Assembly: GCA_023393755.1 (NCBI GenBank) | Contig: JAEXCA010000226.1 | Coordinates: 1 to 29,614 of the forward strand | DNA: 29,614 nucleotides | Reading direction: 5' to 3' | Origin: Actinomycetes bacterium | Lineage (GTDB): Bacteria > Actinomycetota > Actinomycetes > Propionibacteriales > Propionibacteriaceae | Part shown: positions 1-7,770 of the stretch, piece after piece | Position numbering within the stretch: the first letter of the stretch is position 1 | Layout: each line of letters starts with the position of its first letter | Program-made: the position numbers and the translations under genes | Notes under the pieces: model-generated | Told to the model about the DNA's origin: nothing | What the model saw: only the letters and a program-made list of their open reading frames with translations | Databases searched by the model: none

Positions 1-945
1 CTCCGAGACCAGCCGCAGTCCGGCGACCTGGCCGGCCAGGCCGGGACCCAACTCCAGGCTGCGGGTGGTGCCGGGCGGGATGTCCAGTTGCGCCGCTCCG
101 GGGACCGCCGAACGTCCGTCCTGGCCCAGCAGCTCCACCGCGACGCTCGCCGTCCGCTCCCCCGGGTTGGTCACCACGAGTTGACGATCGCCCTCGCCGT
201 CGACGATGCCGGGCAGCACCAGCTCGGTGGCCGGGGCGACGGCGGGGGGCACCCAATCCGAGCCCAGCGGCGTGGTGCCCTGCCAGAGCCGTTGCCGCAG
301 CGTGGCTGCCACCCGTCCGGCCGAGCTCTCGACCAGCAGCGAGACCGGCTCCTCGACCGTGGCCAGCACGCTCAGCGGGACGCTGCGGGCACTGTGCGCC
401 TCGACCACGATGCCTCGCGAGCCGGGGGCGTTGATCCGGCCGTCCGGCCCGAAGATGGTGATGTCCACCGCGGCGTCGACGGTGTCGGCGTTGGCCAGCA
501 CCAGGTCGGCCTGGGCGTCCTCGGTCAGCAGCACTCCGGAGAACCAGCGCTGGGTCGCGGCGCCCTCGCAGGCCGCCGCGGAGAGCCCCCGGTCGGGCCC
601 CGACGAGCTCCGGCCCAGGCTCACGGCACCGAGACCGGAGGCGCGCTCGGCGGTGACCAGCACCGGCTCCGCCGCACTGGTCAGCACGCTCACCCCGTCC
701 GGCTGGTCGTTGCGCCGGTCGGGGGTGGAGAGGTCGGCGGTGGTGATCCCGCCAGCCTGGCTGGTCAGCGCGACCCGCACCGTGGCGGTCGCGCTCTCGA
801 ACGAGGGGCACACCGCGGTCAGGTAGACCGACAGCGGCTCATTGGGGCTCTCGGGCACCGGCGCGGCCGGCAGCACGGTCGAGGTGAGCGCGGTCGCGGC
901 GGCCACCAGGACGACGGTGACGCCGGGGGCGATCCACCGGTTCAT
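1..945 (-). CDS. DUF5719 family secreted/membrane-anchored protein (C terminus beyond window)
   Basis: The frame is open from an ATG at 945 down to the window edge, giving 315 codons without a stop, so the C terminus is missing. The N terminus has one hydrophobic segment (about residues 6-27) after a short basic start, like an uncleaved signal anchor. The rest is a Thr/Val/Ala-rich extracytoplasmic beta-type region with repeated 'VLVTAE', 'LVLANADT' and 'QLVVTNPGERTASVAVELLGQDG' like strands, which I recognise as DUF5719. The ATG overlaps the TGA of the upstream glycosyltransferase-like gene (ATGA, 942-945), so translation is probably coupled. The function is unknown; actinobacterial relatives sit next to this GT2 gene in whiB/manC regions. 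The family call is from memory of sequence and context and is moderately sure. Confidence 0.75.
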   Translation of the reverse strand, partial: MNRWIAPGVTVVLVAAATALTSTVLPAAPVPESPNEPLSVYLTAVCPSFESATATVRVALTSQAGGITTADLSTPDRRNDQPDGVSVLTSAAEPVLVTAERASGLGAVSLGRSSSGPDRGLSAAACEGAATQRWFSGVLLTEDAQADLVLANADTVDAAVDITIFGPDGRINAPGSRGIVVEAHSARSVPLSVLATVEEPVSLLVESSAGRVAATLRQRLWQGTTPLGSDWVPPAVAPATELVLPGIVDGEGDRQLVVTNPGERTASVAVELLGQDGRSAVPGAAQLDIPPGTTRSLELGPGLAGQVAGLRLVSE

Positions 946-3899
946 CGGCCACCTCCGGCGGCGCGGCGCGGCGCGGGCGCCGCCTCGGGCTCGGGTGCCC
1001 GCTGGGCGATCCGGCGGGGGCCGAGGTCCTCCCGCGGGCGGCGGATGCCCGGCGCGGCGAGCAGCACCAGGATCACCAGTCCACCCAGCTGCAGCCAGGC
1101 CCAGTCGGCGGCGCGCGGCAGCGAGATCCGCAGCGTCCCGGTGGTGGTCACCGGGAGGCTCATCCCGGGCGCCTGGGCGGCGTTGTCCAGTTCCCGGCCG
1201 TCGACGGTGACCCGCCAGGCGGGATCGGCCGGCTCGGCCAGTTCGAGGGTCCCGGTCGTGGTCAGGGTCGTGCCGTCCCCGACCGGCTCCCGTCCCCCGG
1301 CACCGACCAGCACCGCGCGGGCGGAATCCGGCACCGGCCACACCGTGACGTCGCCGTCGGAGGTGCCGACCCCCAGGCCCGGGGTGTTGCTGATCGCCAG
1401 CCGGTGCTCGGCCTCCCCGCCGCGCAGCCAGACGTAGCCGACGCCGAGCCGGCGCAGATCACGCAGCAGATCGTCGTCGCCCGAGCCGCCGGCCAGCCGG
1501 CGGGCCACCGAGTCGGCCAGTTCCCGGCCGGTGCGGTCACCGGAGAACACCAGGCCGCGCTCGGCGTCGCCCAACCGGGCCAGATCGCCTTCCAGCAGGG
1601 TCCAGCCGACCCGCTCGGCGGCGAAGTCGAGCACCAGGGTGCGGCCCGGGGTGTCGGAGAGTTGGGCGTTGCGGACGAACGGGGGCAGCGCGCTGACCGG
1701 GCCCCGTCGCAGGCCGGCTTCGCCACCGACCACCCACCAGCCGGCGGAGACGATGGCGACGACGATCGCCAGGCCGGTCAGCGCCAGGGTGGCGAAGTGG
1801 CGCAGGCCGAGGTTCGCGGCGCGCAGTTCGTCGCCCACGCCGTCCAGCCCCCAGGCACCGGCCAGCACCAGGGCGGCGATCACCGCCACCTGCCACTCCA
1901 GGGCGTCGGGACGGATCAGGTCGCCCGGCGGCACCCGGACCAGCAGCCGGGTGAGCACCAGCACCCCGGCGGTGGCCAGCCCGGCGGCGACCAGCGCGCC
2001 CGCGGCCGCACCGCGGCGGCGCAGCGCCCCGGCACCGGCGATCAGCCACAGCCCGCCGAAGACCAGGACCGACAGCCACAGCGGCGGCGGGGTGCCGGTG
2101 CCGCGACCGAGCAACAGCTGCCAGGGGGCGACCGCGTCCGTCCCGGCCAGGGTCGGTTCGATGCCGGTCAGCAGCCGCCCGGGATGGGTGAGCAGGGTGT
2201 GGCGCCACGGCCCGGCCAGCAGCAGCGGCGCGACGACCACCAGCGCGGCCTGGGGCCAGACCCGCGGCCGGCGGACGATGGCGGCGACCATGGCGCCCAG
2301 CAGCACCAGCCAGGACAGCGGCACCACAGCGACCAGCAGCAGCGCCGACAGCGCGGTGGCGGCGGCACGGCGCCAGAGCAGGGTCTCGTCGGTCAGCCAG
2401 GCCCGCAGGCTGTAGCCGAACACCGGCAGCAGCACGGTCCACACCGCCACGCCGACCGCCCCGACGCCCAGCGCGCCGGTGAGCACCGGGGCGAGGGCGT
2501 AGCCGAGGGCGCCGACGGCGGCCATGGTCGCGCTGGCCAGCCCCTGCCGCAGGAATCGGAAGGCACCCAGCCAGGCCAGCGGGACGCAGCCCAGCAGCAG
2601 GATCCCGATCAGCCATTCCGGCTGGCCGCCGGTGACGAACGAGGCCAGCCCGGCCAGCCCGGTCCAGGCCGGGCCGCTCAGGCCGGCGATCCCCGGCACC
2701 GGGTCCAGGTAGCCGGCCAGCAGGTCGGACCAGGCCGCCGGGGCGGGCAGCAGCCGGGCGGCGGCGAGGACGCCGTCGCCGAAGGTCGTCCGTGCGGCGG
2801 CGACGGCCAGGCCGATGGTCGCCACCGCGCCCACCAGCAGCACCGGCACCCGGGGTTCCACCCGGCCACGGGCGGCGAAGTCGTCGCCGGTGAGCTCGTC
2901 CAGGCTGACCGTGGACGCCGGCCCGGCGAAGGTGCCGGCCCATTCCGCGATCCGCTCGCCGACGCCCTCGACCACCCGCCGGACCCCGGAGCCGGGCCGG
3001 GGCCGGAGCCGGCGGATCCGCGCTCGGCTGCCCTCGGCCGGACGGACGGCGCGCAGGCCCACGGCCAGCGAGCGACGAACCTTCCGGTCGCCCAGCCAGC
3101 CGCCCAGCCCGCTGACCTCGGCCAGCGCGCGTTCGCCGTCCTTGCCCAGCAGGTAGGCCAGCGCGGCCAGCAGGCTGGTCAGCACCAGCCAGAGCCGGCC
3201 GAGCAGGCGACGGCCGCGGGGCAGGTGGGCGGCGGCCAGTGCCAGCCCGGCGGCACGGTCCTCGGCCGGGTCGGGCGACTCGGCGTGGCTGATCACCGCG
3301 GCGGCGGGCTCGACAGCCACCTCGTGACCGGCCAGCCGGGCCCGCCAGCAGAAGTCGGCGCCCTGATAGCTCACCGGCAGGCGCCGGTTGACGCCGCCCA
3401 GCGCCCGCCACACCTCCCCGCGGACCAGCATGCCGGTGACGTCGGTGGCCAGGGCGTCCGTGGTCTGCAACTGTCCCTGGTAGAGCTCGCCGGGCGGGAC
3501 CAGCCCGCGGATCCGCCCGGTGGCGGTGACCGTCTGGCCGAACTGGCGCACCAGCGTGCCCGGGCCGCGGCGGCGCGGCTCGACCAGCAGCGGGCCGACC
3601 ACGTCCAGTTCCGGACGCCGGTCCAGGGTGACCAGCAGCGCGCTCAGGGCCTTCGGGGTGGGCTCGCAGTCGGCCGGCAGGATCCACAGCCACTCGCCGG
3701 CCTGGTCGGGGCGGGCGTCGTCCACCACGACCTCGTCGGGGGTCGGGTCGCCGGCCTCGATCGCGGCCAGGCAGCGGTCGGCGTCCACCCCGGGTCGCGG
3801 CTCCACGATCGCCGTAACCTCCGCGTCCGCCCAGCGGGGCCGGTCGGCGTCGCTGCGGGTGTGCAGCCAGGCCCACGGATCCTCGGGCAGATCGGTCAC
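942..3899 (-). CDS. GT2-like glycosyltransferase with large polytopic membrane domain
   Basis: This 985-residue protein has an N-terminal glycosyltransferase family 2-like region (about 25-240) with 'EWLWILPADCEP' and 'GADFCWRARLAGHEV', the latter typical of the acceptor-side motif of rhamnosyl/galactofuranosyl GT2 enzymes. About 10-12 hydrophobic segments follow between residues 225 and 735, then an extracytoplasmic domain (about 740-955) and a final membrane segment near 955-975 with a basic end. The start is GTG at 3899 after a weak GAGAGA purine tract. The GT2 domain looks abbreviated: the usual 50 or so residues between the first beta strands and the WLWIL strand are absent, and the expected acidic pair of the metal site reads Ala-Asp-Cys. 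It may therefore be weakly active or non-catalytic. Linkage to manC and whiB suggests a role in cell-wall glycan or lipoglycan assembly (inference). Confidence 0.8.
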   Translation of the reverse strand: MTDLPEDPWAWLHTRSDADRPRWADAEVTAIVEPRPGVDADRCLAAIEAGDPTPDEVVVDDARPDQAGEWLWILPADCEPTPKALSALLVTLDRRPELDVVGPLLVEPRRRGPGTLVRQFGQTVTATGRIRGLVPPGELYQGQLQTTDALATDVTGMLVRGEVWRALGGVNRRLPVSYQGADFCWRARLAGHEVAVEPAAAVISHAESPDPAEDRAAGLALAAAHLPRGRRLLGRLWLVLTSLLAALAYLLGKDGERALAEVSGLGGWLGDRKVRRSLAVGLRAVRPAEGSRARIRRLRPRPGSGVRRVVEGVGERIAEWAGTFAGPASTVSLDELTGDDFAARGRVEPRVPVLLVGAVATIGLAVAAARTTFGDGVLAAARLLPAPAAWSDLLAGYLDPVPGIAGLSGPAWTGLAGLASFVTGGQPEWLIGILLLGCVPLAWLGAFRFLRQGLASATMAAVGALGYALAPVLTGALGVGAVGVAVWTVLLPVFGYSLRAWLTDETLLWRRAAATALSALLLVAVVPLSWLVLLGAMVAAIVRRPRVWPQAALVVVAPLLLAGPWRHTLLTHPGRLLTGIEPTLAGTDAVAPWQLLLGRGTGTPPPLWLSVLVFGGLWLIAGAGALRRRGAAAGALVAAGLATAGVLVLTRLLVRVPPGDLIRPDALEWQVAVIAALVLAGAWGLDGVGDELRAANLGLRHFATLALTGLAIVVAIVSAGWWVVGGEAGLRRGPVSALPPFVRNAQLSDTPGRTLVLDFAAERVGWTLLEGDLARLGDAERGLVFSGDRTGRELADSVARRLAGGSGDDDLLRDLRRLGVGYVWLRGGEAEHRLAISNTPGLGVGTSDGDVTVWPVPDSARAVLVGAGGREPVGDGTTLTTTGTLELAEPADPAWRVTVDGRELDNAAQAPGMSLPVTTTGTLRISLPRAADWAWLQLGGLVILVLLAAPGIRRPREDLGPRRIAQRAPEPEAAPAPRRAAGGGR

Positions 3900-3982
3900 G
3901 GGGTCTCTCTCAGGTCGGGGGCGAGCACGGCGCGGCTCAGCCTACCCGGGCCCACCTCGCCCGGCGTCCGAGGTGGGACGGA

Positions 3983-4243
3983 TCAGATCGCCTGCTTCTT
4001 CAGCCGGCGACGCTCCCGTTCGCTCAGGCCGCCCCAGATGCCGAACCGCTCGTCGTTGCCGAGGGCGTACTCCAGGCATTCGCTGCGGACCTCGCAGGAC
4101 TGGCAGACCTTCTTGGCCTCGCGGGTGGAGCCGCCCTTCTCGGGGAAGAACGCCTCCGGGTCGGTCTGTGCGCAGAGTGCACGCTCTTGCCAACCGAGCG
4201 CACCCTCGGCGTCTTCGTTGACGATCAGCAACAGCTCGTGCAT
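3983..4243 (-). CDS. whiB: WhiB-family Fe-S transcriptional regulator (WhiB2/WhmD-like)
   Basis: The 86-residue protein has the four cluster cysteines at C24, C47, C50 and C56 (C-X22-C-X2-C-X5-C), the FGIWGG turn at residues 67-72 and a basic C terminus (RERRRLKK) for DNA contact. This is the complete WhiB architecture. Such proteins bind a [4Fe-4S] cluster and usually act with the principal sigma factor. A strong ribosome site, GAGGAGGG, ends 4 nt before the ATG at 4243. Gene order beside manC resembles the mycobacterial whiB2 region, so a role in division or envelope gene control is likely, as known for WhmD/WhiB. Assignment to the WhiB2 subclass rests on context and is less certain than the family. 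Confidence 0.93.
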   Translation of the reverse strand: MHELLLIVNEDAEGALGWQERALCAQTDPEAFFPEKGGSTREAKKVCQSCEVRSECLEYALGNDERFGIWGGLSERERRRLKKQAI

Positions 4244-4260
4244 CTACCCTCCTCGACCAG

Positions 4261-4309
4261 TGTGCAGCTACACACGAAAAACTACCTGGAGAGAATTACA
4301 TGCCTGTCA
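4261..4309 (-). promoter_or_regulatory. Possible whiB promoter/operator region
   Basis: A near-palindrome TGTGCAGCTACACA (4261-4274, one mismatched pair) lies 17 nt before the whiB ATG. Just upstream on the minus strand is TAGTTT (4279-4284), a fair -10 hexamer, with TGACAG (4304-4309) as a weak -35 at a long 19-nt spacing. The palindrome would lie in the 5' leader or early transcribed region. The gap of 127 bp to the preceding gene leaves room for an independent whiB promoter. Evidence is positional only. Confidence 0.3.
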
Positions 4310-4370
4310 TTCCCGGGAAGTCAACCCCGATGGGCTACCATGCCCGCTTCCGACCCCCGGTCCTTGCGTT

Positions 4371-5102
4371 CTAGGAGCCGGACGGCGGCCGCCAATCCTC
4401 GCTCGGGGCAGCCACGCCGGGTTCGGCGTCGTGGGCCCATTCCGAGGCGGAACCGGCCTGCTGGGGGGAGTGGAGAGAACGGGTGCCCGGAGCCCCCGCG
4501 GCAGCCTCGTCGGCCGTCCGCCAGACCGTGCCGGTCGCTTCGCCGGGCTTCCACACCGTGGGATGCTCGGCCTCGATCTCGTCCGGATCGGCGGCGACCG
4601 GCTCCGGCTCTGCCTCGATCTCGCCGTCGGCTTCGTCCTCCTCGGCGACCTGCCCTCGTGGCGCCAGGGCAACCGCCCAGAGCGCGATCGCGGCGATCAC
4701 GCCGAGCCCCGCGTCCGCCACGATCCGCACCACCGCCAACCACAGCCACTCCAGCGACTCCATCACCCAGGACAGGGAGGCCTCCGGTCCGACCAGCAGG
4801 CTGTACAGCACCATCAGCCAGGGCAACAGGACGGTCAGCGTCGCCACCCACGCCGCCACCAGCGCCAGCCGGCGGACCCTGGGCACCGCGGGCGACGCGG
4901 CACAGCCCACCACCGCGACCACCATGGCCACCGCCATCCCGTAGTCGACGGTCTGGACGTTGAACACCCAGCTCGCCAGCGCACCCATCTCCGGGTCGGT
5001 CGTCAGGCTCCACAGCTGCAGGGCGATCAGCAGCAGCCGGAGGGTCGCCAGCACGATCAACACCCAGGCCAGCGGCTCCCGGATCCGTTTGAGGTTCTCC
5101 AC
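4371..5102 (-). CDS. Four-TM membrane protein with acidic C-terminal tail (paralogue of the next gene)
   Basis: I do not recognise a named family. The protein has four hydrophobic segments (about residues 10-34, 53-77, 84-110 and 125-150), then a cytosolic-looking tail of about 90 residues rich in Glu/Asp and Ala and ending WRPPSGS. Its N terminus (ENLKRIREPLAW) matches that of the gene at 5169-5711 (ENLRRVREPLAW), and segment order is the same, so the two are tandem paralogues. An ATG at 5105 sits only 1 nt from GAGGAGG, whereas the GTG at 5102 is 4 nt away, exactly the spacing used by the paralogue; I therefore prefer GTG (243 residues). It lies between manC and whiB on the same strand. The tail is unique to this copy and may bind a partner. 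Confidence 0.75.
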   Translation of the reverse strand: MENLKRIREPLAWVLIVLATLRLLLIALQLWSLTTDPEMGALASWVFNVQTVDYGMAVAMVVAVVGCAASPAVPRVRRLALVAAWVATLTVLLPWLMVLYSLLVGPEASLSWVMESLEWLWLAVVRIVADAGLGVIAAIALWAVALAPRGQVAEEDEADGEIEAEPEPVAADPDEIEAEHPTVWKPGEATGTVWRTADEAAAGAPGTRSLHSPQQAGSASEWAHDAEPGVAAPSEDWRPPSGS

Positions 5103-5168
5103 CATGCCTCCTCGCGCTCACCCTATCCCCGGCACCGGGGCCGCCGCGCGACGACCGCCACCGCGGTG

Positions 5169-5711
5169 TCAGTTCGACGGAACCGCCGCCGGGCCGGCGG
5201 CCACGGCCTGGTTGGGGGGTCGGCGTGCCAGACTCCACAGGGCGATCACGGCAGCCAGCGCGATGCCCGTCCCCGCCAGCCGATGAGACAGTTCGGACGC
5301 GCTCCACGGGCTCCAGGCCGACGAGTCAGTCGTCAGCAGCACTCGCAGCAGCAGGGAGAACCCGCCGAAAGCCCAGGGCAGGGCCAGCACCAGCGTTCCG
5401 GTCCAGGCCGCGACCAGGGCCAGCACCCTGGCCCGGGGCGCCGCCGGAGCGAGGCGGCAGCCCAGGACCGCCACCACGAGCGCCAGCATCAGCGCGTGAG
5501 CCTGCCCCTGCAGATCCAGCCAACCGATCGCGGTGATCGCGCCCTCTCCACTGTCGGTGTCCATCCGGATCACCATGCCGCGGACGAGGTACGCCAGACG
5601 CCAGTCCATCGCATACCAGGCCAGCGCCAGCAACGGGCCGATCCGGGTCACCCCGACCAACACCACCAGGGCCCACGCCAGTGGTTCGCGAACCCGCCTG
5701 AGGTTCTCCAC
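5169..5711 (-). CDS. Four-TM membrane protein (paralogue of the following gene)
   Basis: This 180-residue protein has hydrophobic segments at about 10-33, 70-92, 97-126 and 147-163, a central polar loop (MDTDSGEGAITAIGWLD) and a short Pro/Ala-rich tail. It is unnamed by me. The start is GTG at 5711, with GAGGAGG 4 nt upstream and ENLRRVREPLAW as first residues; this whole start region is nearly identical to that of the 4371-5102 gene, showing a tandem duplication. The manC stop codon is only 16 nt upstream, so it is probably cotranscribed with manC. It lacks the long acidic tail of its neighbour. No catalytic motif is visible. Confidence 0.72.
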   Translation of the reverse strand: MENLRRVREPLAWALVVLVGVTRIGPLLALAWYAMDWRLAYLVRGMVIRMDTDSGEGAITAIGWLDLQGQAHALMLALVVAVLGCRLAPAAPRARVLALVAAWTGTLVLALPWAFGGFSLLLRVLLTTDSSAWSPWSASELSHRLAGTGIALAAVIALWSLARRPPNQAVAAGPAAVPSN

Positions 5712-5727
5712 CCTGCCTCCTCGACCG

Positions 5728-6804
5728 CTACGCGAACCGCGGACCGGCCTGCTCGGTCACCTGAGCGACCAGTTCCTTGACCCGTTCGGCCTGGTCGAGC
5801 GGCACCACCAGGGTCGCCGCCGCGGTGCGGACGACCACCAGACCGCTCACCCCGATCAGGCCGATCAGGCCGGACGGATCGGCGTTCACCACCACGTTGC
5901 CGGTGGCGTCCAGGCTCACCAGCGCCCCGGAGACGGCGTTCCCGGCAACGTCCCGCGCCAGCACTTCGGCCAGACTGGCGTAGCCGCCGACGTCCTTCCA
6001 CTCCACGGTCAGGCCGACCGCGACGACGTGCGCCGAACCCTGGCCGTGCGAGACCGGCTCCATGATCCCGTAGTCGACAGAGGTACGGAACAGAGTCGGG
6101 AAGAGCTCGTCCAGCCGCTCCGGTTCGGCGGCCAGGGTGGTGACGGCCTGGTGGCTGGCGGGCAGCAGCAGCCGCAGCTGCTCCAGCACGGTCGCCGCCC
6201 GCCAGACGAACATGCCGGCGTTCCACCAGTACTCCCCCGAGGCCAGGTAGGCCTCGGCCACCTCCAGCGGCGGCTTCTCGGCGAACTCGCTGACCCGGCA
6301 GGCGCCCGGGTGGCCCGGGAGCGCCGCGCCGCGGTGCAGGTAGCCGTAACCGGTGTGCGGGCAGGTCGGCACCACGCCGAGGGTGACCAGCGCCGCCGGG
6401 TCGGCCTCGGCGATCGCGAAGGCCCGGTCCAGGGTGGTGACGAACTCTGCCACCGGCTCGATCACGTGGTCGGCGGTGACCTGGGCGATCACGGCTTCCG
6501 GATCGCGCCGGGCCAGGACGGCCGCCGCCCAAGCCACGGCGTTCAGCGAATCGCGTCCCACCGGCTCGCCGAGGATGTTCTCCGCCGGCAGTTCGGGAAG
6601 CTGGGCGGCGACCTGATCGGCGTAGGCGGCGCCGGTCACCACCAGCACCCGTCCCGCCGGCACCGAGGCCAGCGATCGCTCGAAGGCCAGCCGCAGCAGG
6701 CTGCGTCCGTCGATCAGCGGCAGCAGCTGTTTCGGGGTGCCCTGCCTGGACAACGGCCACAGCCGGGTGCCGGAGCCACCAGCCATGATCACGACGTAGC
6801 GCAT
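5728..6804 (-). CDS. manC: Mannose-1-phosphate guanylyltransferase
   Basis: The enzyme makes GDP-mannose from mannose 1-phosphate and GTP in the cytosol, feeding mannolipid and glycan synthesis. The 358-residue protein shows the nucleotidyltransferase signature GGSGTRLWPLSR (9-20), TPKQ (23-26), ADHVI (111-115), FAEKP (174-178), WNAGMF (194-199) and DVGGYASL near 270. It stops after a short left-handed beta-helix-like end, so it lacks the phosphomannose isomerase domain of bifunctional enzymes. Its ATG at 6804 has no Shine-Dalgarno but has TAGCCT exactly 6 nt upstream, which supports a leaderless mRNA and this start. It is the first gene of a likely unit running to the two membrane paralogues and possibly whiB. 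It is divergent from the gene at 7006. Confidence 0.93.
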   Translation of the reverse strand: MRYVVIMAGGSGTRLWPLSRQGTPKQLLPLIDGRSLLRLAFERSLASVPAGRVLVVTGAAYADQVAAQLPELPAENILGEPVGRDSLNAVAWAAAVLARRDPEAVIAQVTADHVIEPVAEFVTTLDRAFAIAEADPAALVTLGVVPTCPHTGYGYLHRGAALPGHPGACRVSEFAEKPPLEVAEAYLASGEYWWNAGMFVWRAATVLEQLRLLLPASHQAVTTLAAEPERLDELFPTLFRTSVDYGIMEPVSHGQGSAHVVAVGLTVEWKDVGGYASLAEVLARDVAGNAVSGALVSLDATGNVVVNADPSGLIGLIGVSGLVVVRTAAATLVVPLDQAERVKELVAQVTEQAGPRFA

Positions 6805-6810
6805 GGCACG

Positions 6811-6816
6811 AGGCTA
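6811..6816 (-). promoter_or_regulatory. -10 hexamer of manC, leaderless type
   Basis: On the minus strand TAGCCT is followed by CGTGCC and then the manC ATG. A 6-nt gap from a TANNNT hexamer to the start codon places the transcription start at the A of the ATG. No convincing -35 is visible. Confidence 0.55.
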
Positions 6817-6862
6817 GTCGACACCATCCCGCCCCACGCTCGCCCACCACACCCACGCTCCT

Positions 6863-6937
6863 CGACAAATCGGCCTCCAGCTCGCCCTCCGCGCCCGAAA
6901 TCGGGGCTGGACAGCTCAACTGGAGGGCGATCTGTCG
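6863..6937. repeat. 75-bp imperfect palindrome in the divergent manC / TIGR03089 intergenic region
   Basis: The arms are 6863-6880 (CGACAAATCGGCCTCCAG) and 6920-6937 (CTGGAGGGCGATCTGTCG), pairing at 16 of 18 positions. The 39-nt middle contains a small CCCGA-AA-TCGGG hairpin. The right arm can alternatively pair with 6878-6890 (12 of 13), so two mutually exclusive structures are possible. It lies between two divergent start regions, so it is not placed like a terminator. It could be a dispersed repeat or a large operator. Confidence 0.6.
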
Positions 6938-6993
6938 GGTGACGGCGGCCGCGCACCCGCTGACGGTGCGGGCGGCCGGAGGCGGGACGGCCC

Positions 6994-6999
6994 TACGAT
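6994..6999 (+). promoter_or_regulatory. -10 hexamer, leaderless type, for the TIGR03089 gene
   Basis: TACGAT is followed by six bases (GGGGCC) and the ATG at 7006. There is no Shine-Dalgarno, so the mRNA probably begins at the start codon. Confidence 0.55.
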
Positions 7000-7005
7000 G
7001 GGGCC

Positions 7006-7770
7006 ATGCCTTCCCCCGTCTCCGTCGTCGAGCTGCTGGCCGACCGGGTTCGCCGCGACGGCAGCCGGCCGCTGCTGACCTACTACCGTCCAGCCAGGGG
7101 CGAGCGGGTGGAGTTCAGCGCCACCTCGTTCGCCAACTGGGTGGACAAGACCGCCAATCTGATCGACGAACACGCCGACGGCAGCACGATCGTCGCCGGA
7201 CCGCTGTCGGTGCGGCATCCCTGCCACTGGATGAGCCTGATCTGGCCGCTGGCCACCTGGCAGGCCGCGCTGTACTACTCGGCAATGGCGGTTCCCCCGG
7301 TGCCGAACGACTGTCTGCTGGTGGTGACCGGTCCGGACGACCTGGACCCCGAGCCCGACGTCACCACCATCGCCTGCTCGCTGCACCCGCTCGCGCTGGG
7401 GCTCGGCGACCTGCCGGACGGCGTCCTCGACTACACCACCGAGGCGCTGGCCCAGCCCGACGGCCACTGGCAGAACCCGATCAAGTACCACGACCTGGCC
7501 TGGTCGGACGAGGAGGGCGACGTCAGCCTCGGGCAGTGGCTGGAGCTCCCGCCCCAGCCGGGCCGTGTGCTGGTACGCCCGCTGTCCCCGCGGCTGGTGC
7601 TCGGCGAGGCGCTGGCCCGTCCGTTGCTGGGCGGCGGCTCGGCGGTGATCGTCGACGGACCGGTGGGCGAGGACGAACTGGCCAGGATCGTCGCCGACGA
7701 GCGGATCGACGCCGCTGCGGACCCGGCGGGAACCAGGTGGCCAGACCACGATCGGGGAGGAGAGCGATGA
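7006..7770 (+). CDS. TIGR03089 family protein
   Basis: This 254-residue protein matches the actinobacterial TIGR03089 family, which resembles the N-terminal part of AMP-dependent synthetases but lacks their catalytic half. Visible family features are the start (VVELLADRVRRDGSRPLLTYY), 'GERVEFSATSFANWVDKTANLI' and 'VARL/LSPRLVLGEALARPLLGGGSAVIV'. No ATP-binding P-loop or adenylation A-motifs are present, so the reaction, if any, is unknown. The family is commonly found near manC and LCP genes, as here. The ATG at 7006 is chosen because a TACGAT hexamer ends 6 nt before it. The stop overlaps the next gene's ATG (ATGA at 7767-7770), indicating one operon with the lipoprotein and the ABC-F gene. 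Confidence 0.85.
   Translation: MPSPVSVVELLADRVRRDGSRPLLTYYRPARGERVEFSATSFANWVDKTANLIDEHADGSTIVAGPLSVRHPCHWMSLIWPLATWQAALYYSAMAVPPVPNDCLLVVTGPDDLDPEPDVTTIACSLHPLALGLGDLPDGVLDYTTEALAQPDGHWQNPIKYHDLAWSDEEGDVSLGQWLELPPQPGRVLVRPLSPRLVLGEALARPLLGGGSAVIVDGPVGEDELARIVADERIDAAADPAGTRWPDHDRGGER

Noticed and set aside
1404..5780. A plus-strand open frame of 1458 codons, antisense to the GT2-like, whiB and membrane genes
   Set aside because: Its product is almost only Gln, Gly, Pro, Arg and His, the usual mirror of GC-rich coding DNA, and recognised proteins lie on the other strand.
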